From Kitasatospora kifunensis (GTDB lineage Bacteria; Actinomycetota; Actinomycetes; Streptomycetales; Streptomycetaceae), in NCBI RefSeq assembly GCF_014203855.1, contig NZ_JACHJV010000001.1, forward strand, positions 4,464,001 through 4,528,000: a DNA stretch of 64,000 nucleotides, given 5' to 3'. How positions within the stretch are numbered: the first letter of the stretch is position 1; each line of letters starts with the position of its first letter. The notes under the pieces are model-generated. The model was not told the origin of the DNA. It searched no databases and worked only from the letters and a program-made list of their open reading frames with translations. Positions 1 through 7,887 of this stretch are shown here, one piece after another. Position numbers and translations under genes: made by a program.

Positions 1-407
1 AGGTACAGGGGTGCGGTGTCCAGGTTGCCGACCGGCGTGATCCGCAGGGTGGCGCCGCGTTCGGGGCAGAGCCGCCCTGCCAGCTCCCAGTACGCGCCGG
101 CGGCCTCGCCCGCGCTGTCGGGGTGCTCCTTGGGCGGTGTCTGGTCGATCAGTCCGCGGTGAGTCAACTGGCCTATGAGTTGAGCTACTTGCACGGGGGA
201 GACGGCGGGCGCCGCGTCGGCCAGCAGCGTCGGGAGGTCCCGGGTGCCGTCGAGCAGCGGAGCCAGGGCCGCCAGGTGGGCCCCTCTGACCACGGTCACT
301 CCGTGCTCGGACATCAGATAGACGGCGTCGCCGGGGATCACCTCCGCACGCAGGTGGCGCTTGAAACCGATCAGTGGTGCCCGCCCGTCTCCCCCGTGCC
401 TGGTCAT
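1..407 (-). CDS. TOMM leader-peptide-binding protein (partial; 3' part lies outside the window)
   Basis: Only the first 135 or so residues are in the window; the gene runs off the left end. The translated N-terminus contains GFKRHLRAEVIPGD, a run ending VRGAHLAALAPLLDGT, and a short winged-helix-like stretch ending LTHRGLID. This is the layout of the RiPP-recognition part of TOMM (thiazole/oxazole-modified microcin) cyclodehydratase partner proteins, which bind the precursor leader and present it to YcaO. The ATG overlaps the stop of the upstream precursor-like gene as ATGA, so the two are probably translationally coupled. No YcaO or dehydrogenase gene is visible because the window ends. Family recognition is from sequence pattern only. 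Confidence 0.7.
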   Translation of the reverse strand, partial: MTRHGGDGRAPLIGFKRHLRAEVIPGDAVYLMSEHGVTVVRGAHLAALAPLLDGTRDLPTLLADAAPAVSPVQVAQLIGQLTHRGLIDQTPPKEHPDSAGEAAGAYWELAGRLCPERGATLRITPVGNLDTAPLY

Positions 408-694
408 ATCGTCAGCGCCTCCGCGGCCGAGCGGACCGGGGCGGGGGCGGTGTCATTGATGCTCAGACAGTTGGAGACCGCCGGTGCGTCGCTGGGCAGC
501 AGCTCGAACAGGTCGACCACCACGTCGAGTTCCTCGGCGGCCGGCAGGGTCGGCACCGGCTCGCCGGGGATGGTCCGGATGCCCGCCTCGGCAAGGACCT
601 GGTACGGGTTCTCCTCGTATCGGCGGCGCAGGTCGGGCTCGGTCCAGACACGCACGATCAGCTCCGCGAAACGCCAGTCCTTGTCAATGGACAT
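404..694 (-). CDS. Nitrile-hydratase-like leader peptide (putative TOMM/RiPP precursor)
   Basis: This 96-residue protein begins with a segment (FAELIVRVWTEPDLRRRYEE, then NPYQVLAEAGI) typical of nitrile-hydratase-alpha-like leader peptides (NHLP), a known precursor class for TOMM and other RiPPs. After the acidic leader comes a C-terminal 30 residues with one Cys and several Ser and Thr (LLPSDAPAVSNCLSINDTAP and onward), which could be a modified core. A strong GGAGGAGA ribosome site precedes the ATG, and the stop overlaps the start of the leader-binding protein. Some NHLP proteins of this size are not cleaved precursors, so the core assignment is inference. Confidence 0.65.
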   Translation of the reverse strand: MSIDKDWRFAELIVRVWTEPDLRRRYEENPYQVLAEAGIRTIPGEPVPTLPAAEELDVVVDLFELLPSDAPAVSNCLSINDTAPAPVRSAAEALTI

Positions 695-994
695 GTCTCT
701 CCTCCGTTGGGATCGGTCGGGTGCTCGGCCGGTTGGATCGATAGCCGCTCTAGTCCGGCTCAGGGATGGAGTTAACGAAATCCGAGCGATCCTTGACCAG
801 TGCCTCCCTCACGCAGATGGCATGAAGAAGTCACACTCGGTACGGGAGCCGCACACTGTTGCCCGTCCCGGTGCCGTGCGACCGTTGTCCGGGGCTCCTG
901 GACGGTCCGGCGGGAACTGTCCCTCGGGTGCCGCGGGAGAGGTGGACCGGGCGGCTGCCGGGAGGACCGGGAAGTCACCGGGAGAGGGGAGAGC
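695..994. other. Divergent intergenic region, TOMM operon / first SARP gene
   Basis: These 300 bases hold the leftward promoter of the NHLP gene and the rightward promoter of the first SARP gene. I see no credible gene: the reading frames crossing it lack a ribosome site and are continuations of shadow frames. The only ordered signal is a run of three 11-bp-spaced heptamers at 735-763, listed separately. Confidence 0.5.
735..763 (-). promoter_or_regulatory. Possible SARP-type direct repeats upstream of the TOMM operon
   Basis: Read on the minus strand, CTGAGCC, TAGAGCG and TCGATCC lie at exact 11-bp intervals, about 40 bp upstream of the NHLP gene. They diverge from the TCGAGNN consensus more than the other boxes in the window, so this assignment is weak. 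Confidence 0.35.
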
Positions 995-1819
995 GTGATC
1001 GCTGATATCCGGCTACTGGGGCCACTGCGGGCCACGATCAGCGACGTCGACGTGCTTCCTGCCGCAGCCAAACCACGTCAGGTGCTGGCGCTGCTCGCCG
1101 TCCGCGCCGGGCAGATCGTCACCGTTGCCGCGCTGACCGAGGAGCTCTGGGGCGAGCGGCCGCCACGCAGCGCGGTCACCACGCTGCAGACCTACGTCCT
1201 GCAGCTGCGCCGGCGGATCGCGACCGCGCTCGGCGGCCAGAGTGGCGCTGCCGCCAAGGAGTTGCTGGCCACCGTGCACGGTGGCTACCGGTTGCTGGTG
1301 CCCGCCGAGGAGGTGGACCTCCACCGGGCCCGGACGCTGATCGAGCGGGGCCGACGGGCGTTGGCCGTCGGCGAGGACCAGGCGGGCGGCCGGCTGCTGC
1401 ACCAGGCGCTCGCGCTCTGGGACGGACCGATGCTGGTGGACGTGCCCAAGGGGCGCCAGCTCGGCATCGAGTGCCTGAGCCTGGCCGAGGTGCGGCTCGG
1501 CGCCCTGGAGCTGCGGATCGAGGCCGATCTGCGGTTGGGGCGGCACGCCGAGCTGCTGGCCGAACTGACCGTGCTCACGGCCGAGCAGCCGCTCCACGAG
1601 GTGCTGCACGCCCAGCACATGCTCGCGCTCCACCGGTCGGGGCGCTCCGTCGCGGCGTTGGAGGTGTTCCGCCGGTTGCGGGCAAGGCTGGTGGGCGAGA
1701 CCGGACTGGAGCCGTCGTCGCGGGTGCAGCGGCTGCACCAGGCGATCCTGGCCGGGCACCCGGGGCTGGAGACGGTGCCGGTCCAGCGGCTGCTCGCCGC
1801 CGACCTGTCCGGCGCCTGA
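995..1819 (+). CDS. SARP-family transcriptional activator 1
   Basis: This 274-residue protein has the standard SARP layout: an OmpR-like winged helix in the first 100 residues (AAAKPRQVLALLAVRAGQIV, TTLQTYVLQLRRRI, GGYRLLVP) followed by a bacterial transcriptional activation domain (BTAD) to about residue 250. Length fits the small SARPs (ActII-4, DnrI). The GTG at 995 is chosen because it begins the conserved IRLLGPL strand and has a GGAG site a few bases upstream. It is one of three SARPs in the first 10.5 kb. SARPs bind 11- or 22-bp-spaced TCGAG-type heptamers, and many such repeats occur in this window, so this protein or its two relatives probably activates the cluster. Confidence 0.93.
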   Translation: MIADIRLLGPLRATISDVDVLPAAAKPRQVLALLAVRAGQIVTVAALTEELWGERPPRSAVTTLQTYVLQLRRRIATALGGQSGAAAKELLATVHGGYRLLVPAEEVDLHRARTLIERGRRALAVGEDQAGGRLLHQALALWDGPMLVDVPKGRQLGIECLSLAEVRLGALELRIEADLRLGRHAELLAELTVLTAEQPLHEVLHAQHMLALHRSGRSVAALEVFRRLRARLVGETGLEPSSRVQRLHQAILAGHPGLETVPVQRLLAADLSGA

Positions 1820-1851
1820 GCGGACCTTGATCGGCGAGTCGGCCAGGCTCG

Positions 1852-1869
1852 TTGACCCGACCTTGAGGT
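1852..1869 (+). promoter_or_regulatory. Putative SARP box (two heptamers)
   Basis: TTGACCC and TTGAGGT are exactly 11 bp apart, about 80 bp upstream of the acyl-CoA carboxylase epsilon gene. Two copies only, so moderate support. Confidence 0.4.
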
Positions 1870-1946
1870 CGTCGCGAGACGCCCCTCCCAGGGTGGTCGC
1901 AGCCGTCGTCGTCGCCGTCGGCTGCGCCGCGTCGAAGGAGGGGACG

Positions 1947-2222
1947 ATGACCGCACGGGAACAGGCCGACCGCCTGGACGGTGCTGGTACGCCGGATCCA
2001 GGGCCGCACCGGCCGGCGCCCGCCTGCCCGGCGGGCGCCCGCTGCGAGGTGCTGCGGATCGAACGCGGCCGTCTCACGGACGAGGAACTCGCCGCGGTGG
2101 CCGCCGTCCTGCTCGCCCGGCTGGCCGGCGCACGGCGCCCGGCCCTGGCGGCCACCGCGCACCGGGTCACCCCGGGCCGATGCGACTACCGCTCGCCGGT
2201 CAGCTGGTTGCAGGCCGCTTAG
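1947..2222 (+). CDS. Acyl-CoA carboxylase epsilon-type subunit
   Basis: This 91-residue protein contains the epsilon-subunit core (LRIERGRLTDEELAAVAAVL) and ends with an aromatic tail (CDYRSPVSW), as in small AccE/PccE proteins of actinomycete acetyl/propionyl-CoA carboxylases. Such subunits help assemble the biotinylated alpha and carboxyltransferase beta subunits that make malonyl-CoA, the PKS extender. No alpha or beta subunit is in the window, so it would act with housekeeping partners. The ATG at 1947 has a good AAGGAGGGG ribosome site; the longer frame from 1827 has none. Its place between SARP1 and the FAAL operon suggests it boosts extender supply. Confidence 0.7.
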   Translation: MTAREQADRLDGAGTPDPGPHRPAPACPAGARCEVLRIERGRLTDEELAAVAAVLLARLAGARRPALAATAHRVTPGRCDYRSPVSWLQAA

Positions 2223-2280
2223 CGGGGCCGCCAGTAGGGGCCTCTCTTAGACGGTGTGGGCCGACCTTGAGGCGCGGTGG

Positions 2281-2309
2281 TCCCGGGAGCTTCGACCACG
2301 GCTTGAGCG
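2281..2309 (+). promoter_or_regulatory. Putative SARP box of the FAAL operon
   Basis: TCCCGGG, TCGACCA and TTGAGCG lie at exact 11-bp intervals, about 100 bp upstream of the FAAL start. Confidence 0.5.
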
Positions 2310-2411
2310 GTCGCACGCATGCTCGGCCGCGTGCACGGTCAAGAGCTGCCCTGCCACTGGTGGTGCGCAGTGTGACGGCAGTGCGCCTGATCGTCCGTCG
2401 GACCAGACGTC

Positions 2412-4253
2412 ATGGGGGTTGTTGTGGCCAGAGCGCACGATTTCACCGAGCTGCTGCTTCGCCGTGGCGAGCAGCTGGCAGGCCACGAGGCCTACCGCTT
2501 CGTCCGCGGTGACGAGTCGGCCCCGGGGCCGGCCGGTGCGCAGCCGTCACAGGGCGTCTCGGTCAGCTACGGCGAGCTGGACCTGGCGGCGAAGGGCATC
2601 GCTGCCCGGCTCCAGCAGGGTGGCCCGCCCGGACAGCGGGTGGTGCTCTGTCACGGGGACAGCGAGGGCTTCCTGCCGGCCTTCCTCGGCGCGCTGTACG
2701 CCGGAGCGATCCCCGTCCCGGCGCCCGCTCCCAGCGGCACCCGGCAGTGCGAGGAGCGGCTGGCCAGGATCCTGCGGGACACGGCCGCCAACCAGGTCCT
2801 GACCGACGTGGCGCACGGCCCCGTGGTGTCCCAACTGCTCGCCAAGGCCGGCCAGTCGCATCTGCCCTGCCTGGCGACCGACCTGCCGAACCTGGGCGAC
2901 CCCGCAGCCTGGGTGCGCCCGCCCGCCCGGCCGGACGGGCCCGCCTTCCTGCAGTACACCTCGGGTTCGGTGAGCGAGCCCAAGGGCGTCGTGGTCAGCC
3001 ACACGAACCTGCTGGCCAATCAGCGGGCCATCCAGCGGGCGCTGGGCACCACCGAGCGGTCGCGGATCGGTGGCTGGCTGCCGTTCCACCACGACATGGG
3101 GCTGATCGGCCAGCTGCTGCACCCGCTCTTCCTCGGCGCCTCGGCCGTGCTGCTCGCGCCGCTCGCCTTCGCCAGGCGCCCGCTGCGCTGGCTGCAGATG
3201 ATCGATCGGTACGGCGTGACGGTCTCCGGCGCACCCGACTTCGCCTACCAGCTCTGCTCGCGCCGGGTCACCGAGGAGCAGGCCGCCGCGCTGGACCTGA
3301 GCCGCTGGGAGGTCGCGGTCAGCGGGGGCGAGTGCGTGCGGGCCCGGACGCTGGAGGACTTCGCGGCCCGCTTCGCCCCGGCCGGGCTGCGCGCCACGGC
3401 GCTGCGCTCCGGGTACGGCATGGCCGAGGCCACCTTGATGGTGGCGATCGGCGGCCGGCGCCCGGCCCGGACGGTGGACGCGGGCGCGCTGGCGCAGAAC
3501 CAGGTCGCCCCGGCCCTGCCGGGGAAGCCCTCGCGCACCGTGGTGCCGGTCGGTCCGGTGGCCGAGGGGCTTGACGTGCTGATCGTCCAGCCGGACTCGC
3601 TGCGCCGGCTGCCGGACGGGCAGGTCGGCGAGATCTGGCTGCGCGGGAGCAGCGTGGCCAAGGGCTACTGGAACCGGGCCCAGGAGAGCGCCGAGCTCTT
3701 CCAGGCGATGCCGACCGGGGCGGGTCCGGGGGACGCGGGCGGCTACCTGCGCACCGGCGACCTGGGCTTCCTCGACGAAGGCGAACTCTTCGTCGCCGGA
3801 CGGCTCAAGGAGGTGCTGGTGGTGGCCGGCCGCAACCTGCACCCGCAGGACATCGAGCAGCAGGTGCAGCGGCTCAGCGTCATGTTCGGCTCGGCGGCGG
3901 CCTTCGCGGTCGGGGCCGACCAGGACGAGGTGGTGGTGGTCCAGGAGGTCCGTACCGGCGGGCGGCACGCGGAGGAGGAACTGCCCGCCCTGGCCGGCGC
4001 CGTCCAGCGCTGCGTGGCGGAGGAGTTCGGTCTCGCGGTGGAGCACGTGCTGCTGGTGCGACCGGGCACCGTGCGGCGCACCACCAGCGGGAAGCTGCGA
4101 CGCACCGCGATGCGTCAGCTCTTCCTGGCGGGCCGGATCGAACCGCTGCACACCGCGGTGGGGCCGCAGCAGCGCTCGGCCGGTCAGGACCGGGAGCACG
4201 GCGAGTCGCGCGAGACGGCGGGCGGCATGGCCGCGCTGATCTCCGGTGGCTAG
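2412..4253 (+). CDS. Fatty-acyl-AMP ligase-like adenylating enzyme (FAAL / acyl-ACP ligase)
   Basis: This 613-residue ANL-superfamily enzyme should activate a carboxylic acid with ATP and load it onto an acyl carrier protein. The P-loop signature LQYTSGSVSEPKGVVVSH is at about residues 180-197, GWLPFHHDMGL near 221, YGMAEA near 335, and RTGDLGF with the following hinge near 447. The HDMGL and APDFAYQLC context is that of FAALs, which load ACPs, rather than CoA ligases. It heads an operon with an acyl-CoA dehydrogenase, two ACPs and a PPTase. The substrate is not predictable: a fatty acid starter, or a small acid such as hydrazinoacetate given the hydrazine genes, are both possible. The start may instead be the GTG at about 2424. 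Confidence 0.85.
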   Translation: MGVVVARAHDFTELLLRRGEQLAGHEAYRFVRGDESAPGPAGAQPSQGVSVSYGELDLAAKGIAARLQQGGPPGQRVVLCHGDSEGFLPAFLGALYAGAIPVPAPAPSGTRQCEERLARILRDTAANQVLTDVAHGPVVSQLLAKAGQSHLPCLATDLPNLGDPAAWVRPPARPDGPAFLQYTSGSVSEPKGVVVSHTNLLANQRAIQRALGTTERSRIGGWLPFHHDMGLIGQLLHPLFLGASAVLLAPLAFARRPLRWLQMIDRYGVTVSGAPDFAYQLCSRRVTEEQAAALDLSRWEVAVSGGECVRARTLEDFAARFAPAGLRATALRSGYGMAEATLMVAIGGRRPARTVDAGALAQNQVAPALPGKPSRTVVPVGPVAEGLDVLIVQPDSLRRLPDGQVGEIWLRGSSVAKGYWNRAQESAELFQAMPTGAGPGDAGGYLRTGDLGFLDEGELFVAGRLKEVLVVAGRNLHPQDIEQQVQRLSVMFGSAAAFAVGADQDEVVVVQEVRTGGRHAEEELPALAGAVQRCVAEEFGLAVEHVLLVRPGTVRRTTSGKLRRTAMRQLFLAGRIEPLHTAVGPQQRSAGQDREHGESRETAGGMAALISGG

Positions 4254-4286
4254 GAGTTCGGCTTTCGGCGATGGGGAGGTCCAGTC

Positions 4287-6188
4287 ATGCGGTCGGGCAG
4301 TGTGGGCGCGGACACAGCGGCTGCGGCAGACGCGGCGGGCCCCGAAGTGGTGACGGTGGCGGAATCCGAGGTCCGACGCCGGGTCGCGGAGCTGGAGCGG
4401 TGCTTCGGCGACCCCGCCGATCCGGCCAACCCGCTGGGCAGCGCGGCGTTCCTCGCCGCCGACGAGCGGGAGGAGCCGCTCGCGGCGGCCGAGCTGCTGC
4501 TCGAACGGTTCGGCCTGAACGCCGAGTTCGTGCCCAGTGGACTCGGCGGACGGTTGGTGGAGCTCGACACCCTGGCCCGGGTGGTACGGGTGGTGTTCCG
4601 CCGGGACGCGGCACTCGGACTCGGCTACGGCTTCAGCAACTTCCTCGCCGCCGTGGTGGTCTGGGCGGCGGGCCGGCCCGAGCAGCAGCGCGCGGCAGCC
4701 GATCTGCTCCAACGCGGCCGCCGACTGGCCGCCGCCTACCCGGAGTTGGCACGTGGCAGCAACTTCCTCGCCAACGAGCTGACCGCGGTGCCGCAGGTCG
4801 CTGCGGGCGCGGACTCGCCCGGCGGTGGGGCCGGCGTGCGGCTGAGTGGACGCAAGGACTCCTTCACCAACGTCGAACGGGCCGGTGCCCTGGTGCTGTT
4901 CGTTCGGGTCGGCGAGGGGCGGCGCAGCCACTCGGTGCTGCTGGTGGACCGGGCCGAGCTGCCCGCCGACCGGGTCGCCGAGCTGCCGCGGCGCCGCACC
5001 CGGGGGGTGCGCGGCTGCCTGGTCGCCGGGATCGAGTTCACCGACTGCCCGGTGCCCGCGGCCGCCCTGCTGGGCGAGCCGGGGCGCGGCCTGGAACTGG
5101 CGCTGCGGGTCTTCCCGGTGATCCGCAGCGCTGGCCCCTCGGTGGCGCTCGGCTGCGCGGACACCGCACTGCGCACCGCCGTGGCCTGTGCGGTGGACCG
5201 CGGCACGGTCGGCCGTGACCCGGTGGCCGGGCAGGGTGGCGAGCAGGGCGGCCCGCAGCCGCTCTCGCACGCCCGGTCCACGCTGGCCGGCGCCTTCGTC
5301 GACCTGCTCCTGTGCGACTGCCTCGCCCTGGTGGCGACCCGCGCCGTGCACCTGGTCCCCGGTGACGCCGCCCTGTACGCCGCGGCCGTCAAGTACCTGC
5401 TGCCGCAACTGCTCACGGACACCTCCTACGAGCTGTCCACCCTGCTGGGGGCGGAGTTCCACGCGCACGACGGGGCGTACGGGGCGTTTCGCAAGAGCGT
5501 GCGCGACCTGCCGATGATCGGACTCGGCGCGGCCGGATCGGCTGCCTTCCGGGCCACCGTGGTGCCCCAACTGCCGCGACTGGCAAGGGAGTCCTGGTTC
5601 CTGGACGCCGAGCCGCCGACCGAGCTGTTCCAACTGGAGGCGGGGCGGCTGCCGCCCTTGGACTTCGGCCTGCTCACCCCGGCGGCCGGCGCCGACCCGC
5701 TCGCCGCCTCGCTGCTCGCCTCGGCTGCCGCGCTGGCCGCGCCGTGCGGGGATCCGGCGCACACCGCGCAGTCGGCCGACCGGGCCGAACTGGCCGAACT
5801 GGTAAGCCTGCTGGTGGCAGAGCTGACCGGACTGCGGGACGGCTGCGCCGACCTTGACCGGGACGGCCGCTCCGCGCTGGCCGACCCGCGCGGCCGCGCA
5901 CTGGCCGACCGCTACGCCCTGGTGCTCGCGGGAGCCGCCTGCCTTGGCGTCTGGCGCGGCCGCTCGGCTGCCGGTGCCGGCTTCCTGGCCGACCCCGGCT
6001 GGGCGGTGGCGGCGCTGACCCGGTTGCTGCACCGCCTGGGCACGCCCACGCCGAAGTCGGCCGTGGACCGCGGCGAAACACTGCTCGCCGAGGTGCTGGC
6101 GAGGTTTCGCCGGCACCGCAGCTACGACCTTTACGACACGCCGCTGGCCGGCGGCATGTCCACCCAAGGGGACGGACGGGACTGCTGA
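4287..6188 (+). CDS. Acyl-CoA (acyl-ACP) dehydrogenase-like flavoprotein
   Basis: The 633-residue product resembles acyl-CoA dehydrogenases: helical N-domain to about residue 160 (LAAAELLLERFGLNAEFVPSG), a beta domain with SGRKDSFTNVERAGALVLFV, and a helical C-domain. It is longer than the usual 380-400 residues, having an N-terminal lead of about 40 residues and an extended C-terminal part. Such enzymes oxidise acyl thioesters using FAD. The gene begins 34 bases after the FAAL and its stop overlaps the next ATG (TGATG), so it probably acts on the acyl group that the FAAL loads on the neighbouring ACPs. I could not place the catalytic base. Confidence 0.7.
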   Translation: MRSGSVGADTAAAADAAGPEVVTVAESEVRRRVAELERCFGDPADPANPLGSAAFLAADEREEPLAAAELLLERFGLNAEFVPSGLGGRLVELDTLARVVRVVFRRDAALGLGYGFSNFLAAVVVWAAGRPEQQRAAADLLQRGRRLAAAYPELARGSNFLANELTAVPQVAAGADSPGGGAGVRLSGRKDSFTNVERAGALVLFVRVGEGRRSHSVLLVDRAELPADRVAELPRRRTRGVRGCLVAGIEFTDCPVPAAALLGEPGRGLELALRVFPVIRSAGPSVALGCADTALRTAVACAVDRGTVGRDPVAGQGGEQGGPQPLSHARSTLAGAFVDLLLCDCLALVATRAVHLVPGDAALYAAAVKYLLPQLLTDTSYELSTLLGAEFHAHDGAYGAFRKSVRDLPMIGLGAAGSAAFRATVVPQLPRLARESWFLDAEPPTELFQLEAGRLPPLDFGLLTPAAGADPLAASLLASAAALAAPCGDPAHTAQSADRAELAELVSLLVAELTGLRDGCADLDRDGRSALADPRGRALADRYALVLAGAACLGVWRGRSAAGAGFLADPGWAVAALTRLLHRLGTPTPKSAVDRGETLLAEVLARFRRHRSYDLYDTPLAGGMSTQGDGRDC

Positions 6189-6505
6189 TGACGAGACGAA
6201 CGGTGCACCGGCAGCCGCTGGTGCTCACCGCACTGGACGGCACCGACTACGAGCTGCAGGGCTGGCTGATCGACCGGCTCGGTGGCCAACTGCCCGGCAC
6301 CCGCCGGATCGATCCCACGGTGCAGCTGGTCGAGTACGGGCTGGACTCCGTGGTGGCGCTCGGCCTCTACGGCGAGATCGAGGAGGTCTTCGGGGTGTTC
6401 CTGGAGCCCGGCGTGGTCTACGACTGCGCCACGGTCGAGGAGTTGGCCCGCCACCTGGTCGATCGGGCGGGGGAGTGGCAGCGGCACGGGCAGGCTCGCT
6501 CATGA
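6188..6505 (+). CDS. Acyl carrier protein, FAAL operon (first)
   Basis: This 105-residue protein is a free-standing ACP. The 4'-phosphopantetheine attachment serine is Ser54 in EYGLDSVVAL, preceding helix III with the usual VYDCATVEELARHL end. The start overlaps the stop of the dehydrogenase (TGATG) and its own end overlaps the second ACP (ATGA), indicating tight coupling. It is most likely the carrier for the acid activated by the FAAL, and is distinct from the PKS ACP at 10610. Confidence 0.88.
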   Translation: MTRRTVHRQPLVLTALDGTDYELQGWLIDRLGGQLPGTRRIDPTVQLVEYGLDSVVALGLYGEIEEVFGVFLEPGVVYDCATVEELARHLVDRAGEWQRHGQARS

Positions 6506-6816
6506 CCACCGGGGCGGCGGATCGCACCGTCACCCGCAGGCTGCAGGCCGCGCTGCTCGCCGTCAGCGAGGTGACGCCCGAACTGCTCTTCGGCGAGCCG
6601 GACGGCGGATTCGCCGATGAACTCGACGGCGAGCTCCAGCTGGTGGACGACCTCGGATTCGATTCGGTGATGCTGATGGAGTTCAAGTCCGGCCTGGAGG
6701 AGCACTTTCCCGAACTCGGCGAGTTCTCGCTGCCGGAGATCCTGCCGCACCTGCACACCGTCGGCTCGCTGGTCGACTACCTGGCGCTGCAGCTGTCACC
6801 AGTGGAGGTGGCCTGA
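6502..6816 (+). CDS. Acyl carrier protein, FAAL operon (second)
   Basis: This 104-residue protein is a second free-standing ACP with Ser55 in DDLGFDSVMLMEF as the predicted phosphopantetheine site. The ATG at 6502, overlapping the previous stop as ATGA, is preferred over the longer frame from 6475. Two different ACPs next to one FAAL may carry different intermediates, or one may hand over to the PKS. The next gene, a PPTase, overlaps its stop. Confidence 0.85.
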   Translation: MTTGAADRTVTRRLQAALLAVSEVTPELLFGEPDGGFADELDGELQLVDDLGFDSVMLMEFKSGLEEHFPELGEFSLPEILPHLHTVGSLVDYLALQLSPVEVA

Positions 6817-7676
6817 TGGTCTCGCCGCTGGAACCGGTGCGCGATCCGAAGACCTCGCGGATCTTCGCAGGGCCGATCCAGGTGCGCGGTCCTGACGGGC
6901 CGTGGGAGGAGGTGCGCGCGGCGATGGACCGGTACGGCAGCGCGCTCGTCCACGCCCGCATGGAGGACTGGCTGCCGACCGATCTCGCCGACCCCGAGCT
7001 GCCGGGGCGGCTCGGGTCCGACTACGCGCGCTTTCGCCGGATGCGCCATCCGACCGTCCGGGCCCGCTTCGTGGCCTCCCGGCTGATGCTCAAACACACC
7101 GCCGGCGCGGTGGTCGGCGAGTCGGCGCACGATCTGGAACTGGCCTACAAGCTCGGTGGTCGCCCGTACCTGCGCGGGGTCGAGCAGTTGGACATCAGCC
7201 TCAGTCATACCGCCGACCTGCTGGTGGTCGGCCTGACCAGGCGCGGCTGGATCGGGGTGGACGCCGAGCTGTCCGACCGGCAGATGGTGGGCCTGGGCAC
7301 CGAGCCGCAGATGTGCACCCGGCACGAGCGGGAGGAGCTGGCCAAGATCGCCGAGGAGCACCGCAACGGCGCCCTGGTGCGGCTGTGGACGTTGAAGGAG
7401 GCCTACAGCAAGGCGATCGGCCAGGGGATGCGGTTCCGCTTCACCGAGTTCGGCTTCGGTCCCGGCGAGCAGCAGGCCCAGGATGTCCGGCTGCCGGACG
7501 GCTCACCCGGGACCGGTGAGGAGTGGAGCTTCCACACCGCGGTACTGCAACAGAGCTACACGGTGAGCGTCGCCCTGTACGACGCGGGCTTCGGCGAGGC
7601 GGGCGACGGGATACACGGGCTGCGGGTGGCGGACGATCTCCTGGCCGAGCTGCTCGGGGGTGGTGGGTCACGCTGA
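6816..7676 (+). CDS. Sfp-type 4'-phosphopantetheinyl transferase
   Basis: This 286-residue enzyme transfers the phosphopantetheine arm of CoA to a conserved serine of carrier proteins. The two PPTase signatures are present: IGVDAEL (Mg-binding Asp and Glu) and the later LVRLWTLKEAYSKAIG (W-x-x-K-E-A). A further conserved segment is LDISLSHTADLLVVGL. It overlaps the second ACP by one base and closes the operon. It can activate the two adjacent ACPs and probably the PKS ACP. Confidence 0.92.
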   Translation: MVSPLEPVRDPKTSRIFAGPIQVRGPDGPWEEVRAAMDRYGSALVHARMEDWLPTDLADPELPGRLGSDYARFRRMRHPTVRARFVASRLMLKHTAGAVVGESAHDLELAYKLGGRPYLRGVEQLDISLSHTADLLVVGLTRRGWIGVDAELSDRQMVGLGTEPQMCTRHEREELAKIAEEHRNGALVRLWTLKEAYSKAIGQGMRFRFTEFGFGPGEQQAQDVRLPDGSPGTGEEWSFHTAVLQQSYTVSVALYDAGFGEAGDGIHGLRVADDLLAELLGGGGSR

Positions 7677-7887
7677 GCGCCTACCGAGAATCATCTGCCA
7701 TCCGCGCTCCCGCCACCAGTGCGTTAATCACCCGCCGGGCGTGAGGATTTCACATCGGCCGGAGCGGGACTTCCGGCCCGAGTCCTGAACTTCTCACTGC
7801 CCCGGACGTCGCCGCCCGTGCCACGATCCACGGTGACCGGATGCATCCGCAGCCCGGCATTCGCGGAGAGTTGGGGGACGTCCTCGG

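Noticed and set aside
2547..6167. Very long open frame on the minus strand opposite the FAAL and dehydrogenase genes
   Set aside because: It has no family pattern and its composition (Gly/Gln/His/Arg-rich) is that of a complementary frame in GC-rich DNA; the plus-strand genes have clear motifs and overlapping starts.
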